Shown: positions 43,394 to 52,169, counted from the stretch's first letter. The stretch: DNA of 64,000 nt from SpSt-77 sp049972045 (GCA_049972045.1 JBMFKS010000003.1:11052-75051), one strand, 5' to 3'. Notes: generated from the letters alone by a model not told the origin. Program-made: numbers and translations.

Positions 43394-44208
43394 TCACCAG
43401 CCTGAAAAACGACCGGGTCCGCCTGGTCCGGGCACTCCAGGAGCGGCGGCGCGTCCGTCAACGGGAGCGGCGGTTCGTCCTGGAGGGCGTCCGCCTCTGC
43501 CAGGAGGCGGCGGTGGCCGGCGCGCGCCCTCACTTCGTCCTGTATACCGCCCGCATCTGGGAGGACCCCCGGGGGCAGGCCCTGCTGACCGCCTGGCAGG
43601 AAGCCGGTGTTCCCTGCGAAGAAGTGAGCGACGGGGTAATGGCCGCCTGCTCCGACACGAGGACCCCGCAGGGGCTTCTGGCGGTTGTCCCGATTCCCGA
43701 TCTGTCTCTACCCCCTCAGCCCACGCTGACCCTGATTCTGGACCGTCTGCGCGACCCGGGCAACCTGGGTACCATTCTGCGCACTGCACTGGCCGCGGGC
43801 GTGGAGGGAGTCCTTCTGGCGCCGGGCACGGTGGACGCCACCCACCCCAGGGCGGTGCGGGCCGGGATGGGCGCCCACTTCCGCCTGCCGATGGTTGCCA
43901 TGGACTGGGATGAGATCGCCCGCGCGGTCGCCGGATGCCGGGTCTACCTGGCGGATGCCCGGGGCGCAGTGGCCTACACCGACGCAGACTGGACGGGCCG
44001 GGTGGCCCTCATCGTGGGCGGGGAGGCCGCCGGGGCGGGGGAATGGGCCCGCGCGATGGCCGAAACCACCGTCGCCATCCCTCTGGCCAGCGGGGTGGAA
44101 TCCCTCAACGCGGCGATCGCGGCGGCGGTCCTGCTCTTTGAGGCCGCGCGCCAGCGGCGCAGTCGGGCCGGATCATCCGGCGCTACGGAGCACGGAACAG
44201 CAAGATGA
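43390..44208 (+). CDS. TrmH/SpoU family RNA 2'-O-methyltransferase
   Basis: A 272-residue protein. The N-terminal substrate-binding domain starts MITSLKNDRVRLVRALQERR and contains RFVLEGVRLCQEA. The SPOUT knot has motif 1 LILDRLRDPGNLGTILRTA, motif 2 VALIVGGEAAG and motif 3 IPLASGVESLNAAIAAAVLL. It transfers methyl from SAM to a ribose in 23S rRNA or tRNA; the exact site is not predictable. The GTG start overlaps the YbjN stop, and its own stop overlaps the RNase J start (ATGA). Confidence 0.92.
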   Translation: MITSLKNDRVRLVRALQERRRVRQRERRFVLEGVRLCQEAAVAGARPHFVLYTARIWEDPRGQALLTAWQEAGVPCEEVSDGVMAACSDTRTPQGLLAVVPIPDLSLPPQPTLTLILDRLRDPGNLGTILRTALAAGVEGVLLAPGTVDATHPRAVRAGMGAHFRLPMVAMDWDEIARAVAGCRVYLADARGAVAYTDADWTGRVALIVGGEAAGAGEWARAMAETTVAIPLASGVESLNAAIAAAVLLFEAARQRRSRAGSSGATEHGTAR

Positions 44209-45857
44209 GCGACCTGCGCATCATCCCTCTGGGGGGCCTGGGGGAAGTCGGCAAGAACATGATGGCCGTGGAGTACGGCCAGGACATCCTGGTCATAGAC
44301 GCCGGCCTGATGTTCCCCGAGTCGGATATGTACGGGGTGGATTTCATCATCCCCGACTACGGCTACCTGCGGGATAAGAAAGAGCGCGTGCGGGCCATCG
44401 TCGTCACCCACGGCCACGAAGACCACATCGGGGCGCTACCCTTCTTCCTGCGGGAGTTCCCTGTCCCCGTCTATGCCACCCGGCTGACCTGCGGCCTCAT
44501 TGAAGTCAAACTCCGCCAGGCCCACCTCCTGCGAGAGACGGAACTGCACATCTGCGCGCCGGGCGACGTCCTGCAGATCGGCCCGTTCCGGGTGGAACCG
44601 TTCCACGTCTGCCACTCCATCCCGGATACGGTGGGACTGGGCATCACCACCCCGGCAGGCCTCATTGTCCACTCCGGCGACTTCAAGTTTGACCACACCC
44701 CCGTGGACGGCCGGCCGACGGACTTCGCCAAACTGGCCGAATTTGCCGGACGGGGGGTACTGGTCCTGCTGGCCGACAGCACCAACGCCACCGAGCCGGG
44801 CACCACTCCCTCCGAGCAGGTAGTGACTCAGGCCCTGGACGACGTGATGCGGAAGGCGCCGGGACGGGTCATCATCGCCACCTTCGCTTCCCTGATTTCC
44901 CGCATCCAGCAGGCCATAGATGTGGCCGCCCGCTACGGGCGCCGGATCGCCATCGCCGGCGCGACGATGGCGGAAAACGTCAAAATGGCCATCCGCCTGG
45001 GCTACCTGCACATCCCCGAGGGAATGATGGTCGGCCTGGGGGAGATGGAATCGCTCCCCCCGTCCCGCTGTCTGATTCTGGCCACCGGCGCGCAGGGGGA
45101 ACCGACGGCGGTCCTGAGCCGCCTGGCCCTGGGGCAACACCCTTCCCTGAGCGTGCGACCCGGCGACACCGTTGTCCTCTCCTCCCACACCATCCCCGGC
45201 AACGAGGAGATGATCCACCGGGTCATCAACCGCCTGTTCCAGAAAGGAGCCGACGTCGTCTACCACCCCCTGGCCCCCGTCCACGTCTCCGGGCATGCCA
45301 GCCAGGAGGAGCAGAAACTGCTGCTGAACATCCTCCGCCCGCGCAACTTCGTCCCCATCCACGGTGAACTGCGCCACCTGAAACAGCACGCCAAACTGGC
45401 CGCCGAACTGGGCATCCCCCAGGAGCGCATCGCCGTGGTGGAAAACGGATACGTCCTGGATTTTGAGGACGATAGCATCCGGGTTGGCGAGCGGGTGCCC
45501 GGCGGCTACGTCTTTGTGGACGGTTCGTGGGTGGGAGATGCGGTGGGCCCGGCGGTCATCCGGGACCGGGAGACGCTGGCTATGGCCGGGGTGTGCGTCG
45601 TCGTTTTCCGCTACAGCCCCCGGCGCGGGGCTCTGCTGGGCACCCCTCGGCTGACGGTGCGGGGGTTCGCCGCCCGCGACGCGGCGGAGGAGGTGATGGC
45701 GGGCGCGGTGGAAGTCGTCCGCCGCACCGTCCAGGAGGCCCGCCCGGGCACGCCCTCCGCCACGGTGGAACGGCAGGTCCAGGCCGCCCTCTCCGAATTC
45801 TTCTACCAGCAGACCAAAAACCGACCCGAGGTGATCGTGGTGGCGGTGGAGGAATAA
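44205..45857 (+). CDS. rnj: Ribonuclease J
   Basis: A 550-residue metallo-beta-lactamase/beta-CASP nuclease. The metal site is THGHEDHIGALPFFL (H69, H71, D73, H74). The beta-CASP part has VLLADSTNATEPGTTPSE, IIATFASLISRIQQAIDVA, GAQGEPTAVLSRLALGQH and HVSGHASQEEQKLLLNILRP, and the C-terminal domain is present. It degrades and matures RNA, with 5'-3' exonuclease and endonuclease activity, at the heart of RNA turnover in bacteria without RNase E. It is the last gene of the YbjN-trmH-rnj group. Confidence 0.97.
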   Translation: MSDLRIIPLGGLGEVGKNMMAVEYGQDILVIDAGLMFPESDMYGVDFIIPDYGYLRDKKERVRAIVVTHGHEDHIGALPFFLREFPVPVYATRLTCGLIEVKLRQAHLLRETELHICAPGDVLQIGPFRVEPFHVCHSIPDTVGLGITTPAGLIVHSGDFKFDHTPVDGRPTDFAKLAEFAGRGVLVLLADSTNATEPGTTPSEQVVTQALDDVMRKAPGRVIIATFASLISRIQQAIDVAARYGRRIAIAGATMAENVKMAIRLGYLHIPEGMMVGLGEMESLPPSRCLILATGAQGEPTAVLSRLALGQHPSLSVRPGDTVVLSSHTIPGNEEMIHRVINRLFQKGADVVYHPLAPVHVSGHASQEEQKLLLNILRPRNFVPIHGELRHLKQHAKLAAELGIPQERIAVVENGYVLDFEDDSIRVGERVPGGYVFVDGSWVGDAVGPAVIRDRETLAMAGVCVVVFRYSPRRGALLGTPRLTVRGFAARDAAEEVMAGAVEVVRRTVQEARPGTPSATVERQVQAALSEFFYQQTKNRPEVIVVAVEE

Positions 45858-45893
45858 ACCCTGCGCCCTGCGACATGCGCCCTGCGACGTGCG
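45858..45893. repeat. 7-bp periodic repeat (CCCTGCG / ACATGCG / ACGTGCG)
   Basis: About five heptamers between the RNase J stop and the next gene. Some in-frame starts of the following gene fall inside it, which is why the ATG at 45901 just after it is preferred. Confidence 0.75.
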
Positions 45894-45900
45894 ACGTGAA

Positions 45901-47142
45901 ATGGACGAAGGACATTCTCCCCTGGGAGAAGACCCGCAAAAAACCCGTATCCTGATTGCCTACAAAGAGTTCCCTGCCCCATCGGTCGGGCATGCCGGTG
46001 GACAGGGGGTCTTCCGCCTCATCCAGGCGCTCCACCGGCGGGGCCATTCCGTCATCCTGGTCGCCCGACTGCGGCCGGAGGAGGCCCCTCTGGTGGAGGA
46101 GACCCGCCCCTTCTGTGAGCGCATCGTCACCGTTCCCCACCATCAGGCCCTCAGCGGGCCGCTCCCCCTGCGGATCGCGCGCAGTTATCTCTCCCTGCGG
46201 CGAGCCGTGGTGCGCACCCTCCGGGAGACCCGACCGGACCGGATGCTGGTGGAGTTCACCCAGACGGCCCTGGTCCTGCTGGGCGTGCGCCGTCCTCCCA
46301 CCGCGCTCCGTCCCCACGACGTCAACTGGTTCCTGCTGGAGCAGCGGGCCCAGTATCAGCGAGGGCTGCGGCGGCTGGGGACACTGGCGCTGGCCCGGCT
46401 CTTCGGGCGACTGGAGCCCTGGCTCCTGCGGCGCTACGACCAGATTCTGGCCATCTCCGAGGGGGACCGGCGGCTGCTGACCCTGCGCTGTCGCCCCACG
46501 CCCACCCTGTTGCTCCCGCTGGCCCCTGCCCTCTCCTCCGATGCTCCACCTCATCCCGCCGTCCCGACGGGTGCCAACGTCCTCTTCGTCGGGGCGATGT
46601 ACCGGGGGCCGAACATAGAGGCGGTGGACTGGTTCCTGAGCCAGGTCTGGCCCCGGGTGGCGGCGGAGGTGCCGGAGGCCCGGTTCTACGCGGTGGGGTA
46701 CGCGCCGCCGCCCCAGATGCTGGCCCGCGCCGACGGCGAGCGGGTGTTCGTCACCGGCTACGCCGACGACCTGACCCCCTGGTATCAGGCCGCGACGGTC
46801 TTCGTCTCCCCGGTGCGGGTGGCCGGAGGGTTGCTGCAGAAGGTGCTGGACGCGCTGGCGATGGGGGTGCCGGTGGTGGCGACGTCGGTGAGCAACCACG
46901 GCATCGGGGCCAGCCCGGGCCGCCATCTGCTCATCGCCGACGAGCCGGAGGAGTTCGCCGCCGCCGTGGTCCAGTTGCTGCGGGACCCGGCGCTGCGGAA
47001 GCAATTGGGGCGGGCCGGGCAGGAGTTCGTGCGGGCCCGCTACAACCTGGATGAGGCGCTGGACCACTGGGAAGCGACCTGGTCGGGCACCGGGAGAGCC
47101 GGGAGGAAACGGTTCGGGCTGCGGGCACCCGAGATGGCCTGA
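45901..47142 (+). CDS. Glycosyltransferase, GT4-like
   Basis: About 413 residues with a GT-B fold. The N-terminal acceptor domain has ILIAYKEFPAPSVGHAGGQG and FRLIQALHRRGHSVILVARL. The C-terminal donor domain contains NVLFVGAMYRGPNIEAVDWF, VFVTGYADDLTPWYQAATVF and VSPVRVAGGLLQKVLDALAM with GVPVVATSVSNHGI, the nucleotide-sugar-binding E/G-rich region of retaining family 4 enzymes. The sugar and acceptor are unknown. It is convergent with a second GT4 enzyme (24-base gap), so the two may serve one surface-glycan pathway although they are transcribed separately. Confidence 0.88.
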   Translation: MDEGHSPLGEDPQKTRILIAYKEFPAPSVGHAGGQGVFRLIQALHRRGHSVILVARLRPEEAPLVEETRPFCERIVTVPHHQALSGPLPLRIARSYLSLRRAVVRTLRETRPDRMLVEFTQTALVLLGVRRPPTALRPHDVNWFLLEQRAQYQRGLRRLGTLALARLFGRLEPWLLRRYDQILAISEGDRRLLTLRCRPTPTLLLPLAPALSSDAPPHPAVPTGANVLFVGAMYRGPNIEAVDWFLSQVWPRVAAEVPEARFYAVGYAPPPQMLARADGERVFVTGYADDLTPWYQAATVFVSPVRVAGGLLQKVLDALAMGVPVVATSVSNHGIGASPGRHLLIADEPEEFAAAVVQLLRDPALRKQLGRAGQEFVRARYNLDEALDHWEATWSGTGRAGRKRFGLRAPEMA

Positions 47143-47165
47143 TGCGACCCCGGTGGAGTACCGGA

Positions 47166-48257
47166 TCAACCCTGTGCCACCACTTCCCGATAGACTTCCT
47201 CCACCCGGGCAATCATCCGCTCCTGGGTGAATTCCGCCTCCACGCGCGCTCGTCCAGCCCGGCCCATCTCCATCCGGAGGTCGGGGTGGTCCAGCAACGG
47301 GCGGAGGACTCCCGCCAGGGCCTGGGGGTCGCGGGGCGGCACGACCCGCCCCGTCACGCCGTCCTGGACCACCCATGAGGTGCCACTCCCCACCTCCGTC
47401 GTGACGCAGGGCAGGCCCGAAGCCATCGCCTCCAGGAGGACGGTGCCGAAGGCCTCGGCGCGGGCGCTGGCCGGCAGAACGAAGATATGGGCCCGGTGGT
47501 AGAAGCCGGGCAGGTCGGCATCGGGGACCTCGCCCCGGAAGCGGACCCGGTCGGAGAGGCCCAGACGGGCGGCCAGCGCGGCCCACTCCTTCCCCATCGG
47601 CCCCTCCCCCACAACCTCCAGATAGACTCCGGGCAGTTCGGTCAATGCTTCCAGAAGGGTATCCACCCCCTTGTAGTACCGCAGTTTCCCCACAAAGAGC
47701 AACGTCGGCGGGCCGTCGTAGGGGGCGGGGGGCGGGACGAAACGGCGATGGTCCACTCCCAGCGGGACAATGGTGCACTTTTCCCGCACGAGCCCCAGCC
47801 ATGGCGAAGTCTCTATGTAGCGGGGACTGGTGGCGATAATCCGGTCAGCATGAGCCAGGACCCGCCGCAGCAGGGGGCCGTAGAGGCGCAGCCACCCCCG
47901 CTGGCGGACCACGTCGGAGTGGTGAGTGATGACGGTCGCCTGGGCCCGGCCCAGGACGTAGTTTGCCAGTTCGCCCAGAGGATAGGGGGAATGGACGTGA
48001 ACGACGTCGGGGCGCAGACGGGCCAAACGGAGCGGCTGGCTCAGGCTTAGCGGCATGGACGCGGCGGTCGTCAGCCGCCCGGCGCGGATGACGGTCACCC
48101 CGTTCTCCTCCCGGACGGTGGTGCGCGGGCCGGGGTCGCAGACCAGGACGGTCACCCGATGGCCTGCCCGCGCCTGGGCTTCCGCCAGGACCTGGATGTG
48201 GTTCTCAATCCCACCCAGGACGGGGGGGTAGTCTTTGTAGAGGTGGAGGATGAACAT
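47166..48257 (-). CDS. Glycosyltransferase family 4
   Basis: About 363 residues from MFILHLYKDYPPVLGGIENH, a classical GT4 N-terminus with the glycine-rich acceptor loop. Further motifs are DVVHVHSPYPLGELANYVLG, TLLFVGKLRYYKGVDTLLEA, VRFRGEVPDADLPGFYHRAH, and SARAEAFGTVLLEAMASGLP, the E-x7-E donor-sugar motif. The frame is open to 48347, but the extra residues come from an AAAGAACACGAAGAC-type repeat and lack homology. It probably adds hexose to a lipid or polysaccharide intermediate at the inner membrane. Confidence 0.9.
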   Translation of the reverse strand: MFILHLYKDYPPVLGGIENHIQVLAEAQARAGHRVTVLVCDPGPRTTVREENGVTVIRAGRLTTAASMPLSLSQPLRLARLRPDVVHVHSPYPLGELANYVLGRAQATVITHHSDVVRQRGWLRLYGPLLRRVLAHADRIIATSPRYIETSPWLGLVREKCTIVPLGVDHRRFVPPPAPYDGPPTLLFVGKLRYYKGVDTLLEALTELPGVYLEVVGEGPMGKEWAALAARLGLSDRVRFRGEVPDADLPGFYHRAHIFVLPASARAEAFGTVLLEAMASGLPCVTTEVGSGTSWVVQDGVTGRVVPPRDPQALAGVLRPLLDHPDLRMEMGRAGRARVEAEFTQERMIARVEEVYREVVAQG

Positions 48258-48403
48258 ATCGCGGATCGTCTTCGTGTTCTTTGTGGTTTGATTCGCCATT
48301 GCCTGCCCCCACCGGGAGAGACCCGGCGCTGGATGTCGTTGCGCCATGCGCCGAAGACCTCGGCCCGAGGGCGTGGCGGGGCGTGGCCCTTCGGGCTATT
48401 TCT

Positions 48404-49330
48404 CTACCGGGCCAGGTACCAGCGGAGGAGGGCCAGGGCGGCGGAAGCGGAGGCGGCCTTGTTGGCTGACCGGTCGCCGGTCCAGCGGTGCTCCTCCACC
48501 CATTCCCCGTCGGGCGCAGAGAGCGCGAGATACGTCAGCCCGACGGGCTTTTGGGGGGTTCCGCCGCCCGGCCCGGCAATGCCGGTGGCAGCGAGGGCCA
48601 GGTCGGCCCCCAGGAGGCGGCGGGCCCCCCGCGCCATCGCCAGCGCCGTCTCTCGGCTGACCGCGCCGCGGGTCTCCAGAATCTCTCGGGGAACCCCTAA
48701 CAACCGCTCCTTCACGGTGTTGGCGTAGGCGGTAACGGAGCCCAGGTAGTAATCCGAACTGCCCGGCACATTGGTGATGCGGTGGCTGAGGAGGCCGCCG
48801 GTACAGGATTCGGCCGCGCCCAGGGTCAGGCCTCGCTCCCGCAGCAGGTGTCCGATCACTGCCTCCGGCAGCGGGTCCTCCCAACAGGCCAGGGGTGCTC
48901 TCAGGAGGCCCTCCAGGGCCTGCCGGGCCGTCCTCTGCTCTTCGGGCGTCAGCGGTAGGCATGCGAACTCCTCCTCATCCAGCACCCGCGTCCGACCGTC
49001 CGGGTCCACCCAGAGGTCCAGCGCCAGGTCCTCCGCGCGGATCTCGCCGGGGGCAATCCGGGCGGGGCGGGTGATGTTGCAATAGCGGCCCTTCAACTCT
49101 CCGTCCGGCGCGCGAATCTCAAAGACATTGTACCAGCGGTCGGCGTAGAAGGTCTCCAGCCAGAGGTCCCCCGGTTCCAGGCGCCCGTACTCCAGGTCCA
49201 TCGGCGGTCGGTCCCAGACGGCGCGCATTAGGACAGCGTTGGGGGTCTGAAAGAGGAGCCGGGCCGGGTACGAGATGACTTCCCGTCCCTGATGGTCCAG
49301 TTTGCGGATGATCCACGGGTCGCTTTTCAT
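48404..49330 (-). CDS. DUF402 domain fused to nicotinamide-nucleotide amidase (CinA C-terminal / PncC)
   Basis: A 308-residue protein in two parts. Residues 1 to about 130 look like a DUF402 (FomD-like) domain: a beta-rich region with DLEYGRLEPGDLWLETFYAD, RWYNVFEIRAPDGELKGRYC and DLALDLWVDPDGRTRVLDEE. Residues about 150-308 are PncC: GLTLGAAESCTGGLLSHRIT with the nucleophile Ser175, VPGSSDYYLGSVTAYANTVK with Lys207, and ATGIAGPGGGTPQKPVGLTY. PncC deamidates NMN to NaMN for NAD recycling. Usually CinA has a different N-terminal (MoaB-like) domain; here that is replaced. The ATG at 49330 has GGAG upstream; the frame extends into repeats beyond it. Confidence 0.85.
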   Translation of the reverse strand: MKSDPWIIRKLDHQGREVISYPARLLFQTPNAVLMRAVWDRPPMDLEYGRLEPGDLWLETFYADRWYNVFEIRAPDGELKGRYCNITRPARIAPGEIRAEDLALDLWVDPDGRTRVLDEEEFACLPLTPEEQRTARQALEGLLRAPLACWEDPLPEAVIGHLLRERGLTLGAAESCTGGLLSHRITNVPGSSDYYLGSVTAYANTVKERLLGVPREILETRGAVSRETALAMARGARRLLGADLALAATGIAGPGGGTPQKPVGLTYLALSAPDGEWVEEHRWTGDRSANKAASASAALALLRWYLAR

Positions 49331-49359
49331 GAGTGACTCCACTGCAAAAAGGTCATTTT

Positions 49360-49445
49360 CCTGCAGAGGCCGCAGAGGACGCAGAGCAATGCTCATGAAA
49401 AACTTTGCGCTCTTTGCGTCCTTTGCGGTTAGTTTTTGCAGTAGA
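49360..49445. repeat. Imperfect inverted repeat (GCAGAGGACGCAGAG / CTTTGCGTCCTTTGCG)
   Basis: GCAGAGGCCGCAGAGGACGC and CTCTTTGCGTCCTTTGCGG form an imperfect hairpin in the leader of the DUF402-PncC gene. The design (two 7-base-periodic arms around a short loop) is like the etfB-etfA hairpins at 58804. Confidence 0.6.
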
Positions 49446-49578
49446 CTCATGAGTCTCCCGCAAAAAACTCGCCGCAGAGGATAAAGTGCCTGGCGCGTTC
49501 AGCGCAGGTTGTTAGCCTGCACATACAAGACCTGACGGCCTGCGCTCCAGGGCTCAGATTGCCGATCTGACCTACTTC

Positions 49579-49704
49579 AGTCAAGTTATACGTATGGGTC
49601 CGAATTGCCGACGCGGCGTAGGGCAACTGGGAACAGTTGCCCTACGGGCCGAATGGCCGACCTTGGAGGGCGCAAAGACCCGCAAAAGGGCTGTTGACAA
49701 ACCA
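49579..49704 (+). repeat. MITE-like palindromic repeat, copy 2 (long form)
   Basis: TCAAGTTATACGTATGGGTC, CGAATTGCCGAC, then GTAGGGCAACTG / CAGTTGCCCTAC (49618-49645), then GGAGGGCGCAAAGACC and GCTGTTGACAAACCA. It shares all blocks, in order, with copy 3 at 50716-50850. Copy 1 at 41180 has only the second half. Confidence 0.85.
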
Positions 49705-49802
49705 GTAGGCTGGAGGGTAGCAATCGGCCGGACTTATTCTATCGCGGGCCCCGCTGCTGTCAATCCCCCCTGACCTGAAACCTTAAAATTTTCGCCCACC
49801 TA

Positions 49803-49831
49803 TTGACAACCGGCCGGTTCTGGTGTATAAT
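49803..49831 (+). promoter_or_regulatory. Consensus sigma-70 promoter of the TetR gene
   Basis: TTGACA (49803-49808), a 17-base spacer, TATAAT (49826-49831): a perfect match at both boxes. The spacer contains the palindrome ACCGGCCGGT (49809-49818). Confidence 0.93.
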
Positions 49832-49853
49832 GACTACTGGTCAGTATATGACC
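49809..49853 (+). promoter_or_regulatory. Candidate TetR operator(s)
   Basis: Two inverted repeats bracket the -10 box: ACCGGCCGGT in the spacer (49809-49818), and GGTCA-GTATA-TGACC (49839-49853) just after the -10 box, where transcription should start. A regulator bound at either would block the polymerase, so autorepression by the adjacent TetR protein is likely. Confidence 0.6.
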
Positions 49854-49879
49854 CACAGTTAGTTGGGGGGATTGCCGCG

Positions 49880-50515
49880 TTGACCACCCGAGCCCGGCGC
49901 GAGCGGGAGAAAGAGGAACGCCGCCAGTCCATCCTCCAGGCCGCGCGAGAGGTCTTCCTGGAGAAGGGCTTCTCCCGCGCCACGATGGACGATGTTGCTG
50001 AGCGCGCCGAGGTCAGCAAAGGCACCCTGTACCTGTATTTTGAGAGCAAGGAGACCCTCCTTGCTCATTTGCTTTTAGAAGGGCTGGATTCCCTCTACTC
50101 CTACCTGGAAGAGGCCTTCGCCCCCGACCGTCCCCTGAGCGCCGACGAACGCCTCCGGCGCATCGGCTGGGCCTACCTCCGGTTCTTCCAGGAAGAACCC
50201 CACTACTTCCGTTTCCTCATGGCCGTCAACGGCGAGCGATTCCGGGAGACGGTCACCCCCGAAATGTACCAGGAAGTTCTGGCGGCCAGCATGGAAGGGC
50301 TGAACCTGGTGGTTCAGGCGATAGAACAGGGCATTCAGGAGGGTTTATTCGCCTGCTGTGACGCTCGCCAGGCGGCAGCGACCCTCTGGGCCACCTTCAA
50401 CGGCGTGCTGGAACTGATGAGCCATCCCCTGCGGCGGGATATGGTGGGCGTCAGCACCGATACGTTTTACCGGACCGCGCTGGAGACCGTGGTGCGGGGG
50501 ATGCGCGCGTCGTGA
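49880..50515 (+). CDS. TetR family transcriptional regulator (probable beta-oxidation repressor)
   Basis: About 211 residues from a TTG at 49880 with GGGGGG (49865-49870) upstream. The N-terminal helix-turn-helix is RRQSILQAAREVFLEKGFSR followed by ATMDDVAERAEVSKGTLYLY and FESKETLLAHLL, canonical for TetR. The C-terminal ligand domain is helical and unassigned. A frame open from 49823 would begin inside the -10 box of the promoter, so that start cannot be used. It precedes the fatty-acid degradation genes on the same strand; TetR/FadR-type repressors that sense acyl-CoA are common there, so this role is inferred. Confidence 0.88.
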   Translation: MTTRARREREKEERRQSILQAAREVFLEKGFSRATMDDVAERAEVSKGTLYLYFESKETLLAHLLLEGLDSLYSYLEEAFAPDRPLSADERLRRIGWAYLRFFQEEPHYFRFLMAVNGERFRETVTPEMYQEVLAASMEGLNLVVQAIEQGIQEGLFACCDARQAAATLWATFNGVLELMSHPLRRDMVGVSTDTFYRTALETVVRGMRAS

Positions 50516-50954
50516 CCGGTAGCGGGTCGCCCATGGGAATGCAAGAGCGCCCGGACGTATTGCCGCTTAACAAATGATTCGGGCAATCACCCGTTGGGTG
50601 GTTTTGCCCTCCTCATCCCCCCTGGCCGAGAAGGGGGAATCTTTTCCACCCCCTCCCCCTCGGGGCGTGGCCCTCGCCCGCCGCCGCAGGCCTCGGCCCG
50701 CCACGCCCTCGTGGTCAGTCAAGTTTGTACTTATGGGTCCGAATTGCCGACGGGGTCCGGGGCCCATGCAGGCCACAAGGCGTAGGGCAACGGCTCACAG
50801 TTGCCCTACTGGAGGGCGCAAAGACCCACAAAAGTGCTGTTACAAACCACTCGGGCCGCAGGCCCTTTGGCTGAGCGTCGGGCTGGGTATAACCAGATAG
50901 CAGGGCCCGGACACGGAACACGAAATACGCAATATTTACAAAAGGAGGTGCAGT
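50516..50954. repeat. Gene-free interval with GC-rich palindromes and MITE-like copy 3
   Basis: 50640-50712 carries CCTCGGGGCGTGGCCCTCG-type palindromes related to those at 26480 and 48360. 50716-50850 is MITE-like copy 3. After that comes a short stretch with ACACGGAACACGAAATACGC. A TATAAC at 50889-50894 could be a -10 box for the thiolase operon, but its -35 is poor. Confidence 0.65.
50716..50850 (+). repeat. MITE-like palindromic repeat, copy 3 (long form)
   Basis: TCAAGTTTGTACTTATGGGT, CCGAATTGCCGAC, GTAGGGCAACGG / ACAGTTGCCCTAC, GGAGGGCGCAAAGACCCACA, AGTGCTGTTACAAACCA. Block order equals copy 2; the hairpin arms have one imperfect position. Confidence 0.85.
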
Positions 50955-52169
50955 GTGAAAGATGTGGTCATTGTCAGTCCCCTGCGCACGCCGGTGGGAG
51001 CCCACGGCGGCGCGCTCCGCAGCCTGCGGGCTCAGGACCTGGCCTGCATCGTCTTCAAGGCCGTCCTGGAGCGGACCGGGATAGACCCGGGTATCCTGGA
51101 TGAAGTGATTCTCGCCAATATCGGTCAGCCCTCGGATGCGGCGAACATCGGCCGGGTGGCCGCACTGATGGCCGGCGTCCCCATCCACGTCCCCGACTTC
51201 ACCGTCCAGCGCAACTGTGCCTCCGGCATGCAGGCCATCACCTCCGCCTACCAGGCCATCCAGGCTGGCGACGGGGAGATCTATCTGGTGGGCGGCACCG
51301 AAAGCATGAGCAATATCCCCTACATTCTGAAGGGCGCCCGCTGGGGGTACAAACTCCGCCATGCCGAACTGACCGACGCCCTCTGGGAGGGCCTCACCGA
51401 CCCCATCTGTGGGCAGATTATGGGCCGCACCGCCGAGAACCTGGCCGAGAAGTACAACATCTCCCGCCAGGAGCAGGACGAGTACGCGGTCCAATCCCAC
51501 AAGAAGGCCTTCATGGCCCAGCGGATGGGCAAGTTCAACGACGAGATTGTCCCCGTGGAGGTCGTCAAGAAGGTCGCCGGGCAGGGGGTGGCGAAGGAGG
51601 TCATCACTCAGGACGAGACCATCAACCCCGGCCTCACCGTCCAGAAGGCGGCCCTCTATCCGGCCGTCTTCAAAGAGGGCGGCACGGTCACCCCGGCCAA
51701 CTCCTGCCCCATCTCCGACGGCGCGGCGGCAATGATTGTTTGCACGGCGGAGAAAGCGGCCCAACTGGGCCTCAAGCCGACCGCGCGCATTGTCTCCTAC
51801 GCCTACGCGGGCGTGGACCCGGCCTATATGGGCATCGGTCCCGCCTACGCGATGCCCAAGGCCCTGAAGCGGGCCGGCCTCAAACTGGAGGACATAGACG
51901 TCATTGAACTGAACGAAGCGTTCGCCGCACAGGTGCTGGCTGTCGCCAAAGAGATGCAGGCGCAGGGCTACGACTGGGACTGGAACAAGGTCAACCCCAA
52001 CGGCGGCGCTATCGCCCTGGGGCACCCCGTGGGCTGCACGGCCGCCAAACTGGTCGCCACACTCACCAACGAGATGCAGCGCCGCAAAGCCCGCTACGGC
52101 ATTGATACGATGTGCGTCGGCGGCGGCCAGGGCGGCTGCCTGATCCTGGAGCGGATTCCGATGGATTAA
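50955..52169 (+). CDS. Acetyl-CoA C-acyltransferase (thiolase)
   Basis: A 404-residue thiolase from a GTG start with AAAGGAGGTG upstream. Catalytic residues are visible: Cys88 in QRNCASGMQAI, His357 in GGAIALGHPVGC, Cys387 in CVGGGQGGCLI, and the NEAF motif in VIELNEAFAAQVLA. It splits 3-ketoacyl-CoA with CoA (degradation) or condenses acetyl-CoA. Operon context with 3-hydroxyacyl-CoA dehydrogenase and enoyl-CoA hydratase favours degradation. It is the first structural gene after the TetR regulator. Confidence 0.95.
   Translation: MKDVVIVSPLRTPVGAHGGALRSLRAQDLACIVFKAVLERTGIDPGILDEVILANIGQPSDAANIGRVAALMAGVPIHVPDFTVQRNCASGMQAITSAYQAIQAGDGEIYLVGGTESMSNIPYILKGARWGYKLRHAELTDALWEGLTDPICGQIMGRTAENLAEKYNISRQEQDEYAVQSHKKAFMAQRMGKFNDEIVPVEVVKKVAGQGVAKEVITQDETINPGLTVQKAALYPAVFKEGGTVTPANSCPISDGAAAMIVCTAEKAAQLGLKPTARIVSYAYAGVDPAYMGIGPAYAMPKALKRAGLKLEDIDVIELNEAFAAQVLAVAKEMQAQGYDWDWNKVNPNGGAIALGHPVGCTAAKLVATLTNEMQRRKARYGIDTMCVGGGQGGCLILERIPMD

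Larger units (their letters stand above)
49331..49802. repeat. Gene-free interval with three repeat types
   Basis: Besides the inverted repeat at 49360, it holds AGCGCAGGTTGTTAGCCTGC with ACCTGACGGCCTGCGCTCC (49501-49548) and MITE-like repeat copy 2 (49579-49704). From 49705 to 49802 the sequence is plain and becomes AT-rich toward the TetR promoter. I see no gene. Confidence 0.7.

Noticed and set aside
49823..49879. N-terminal extension of the TetR protein from 49823
   Set aside because: That start would lie upstream of or within the -10 box of a consensus promoter, so it would not be in the mRNA.
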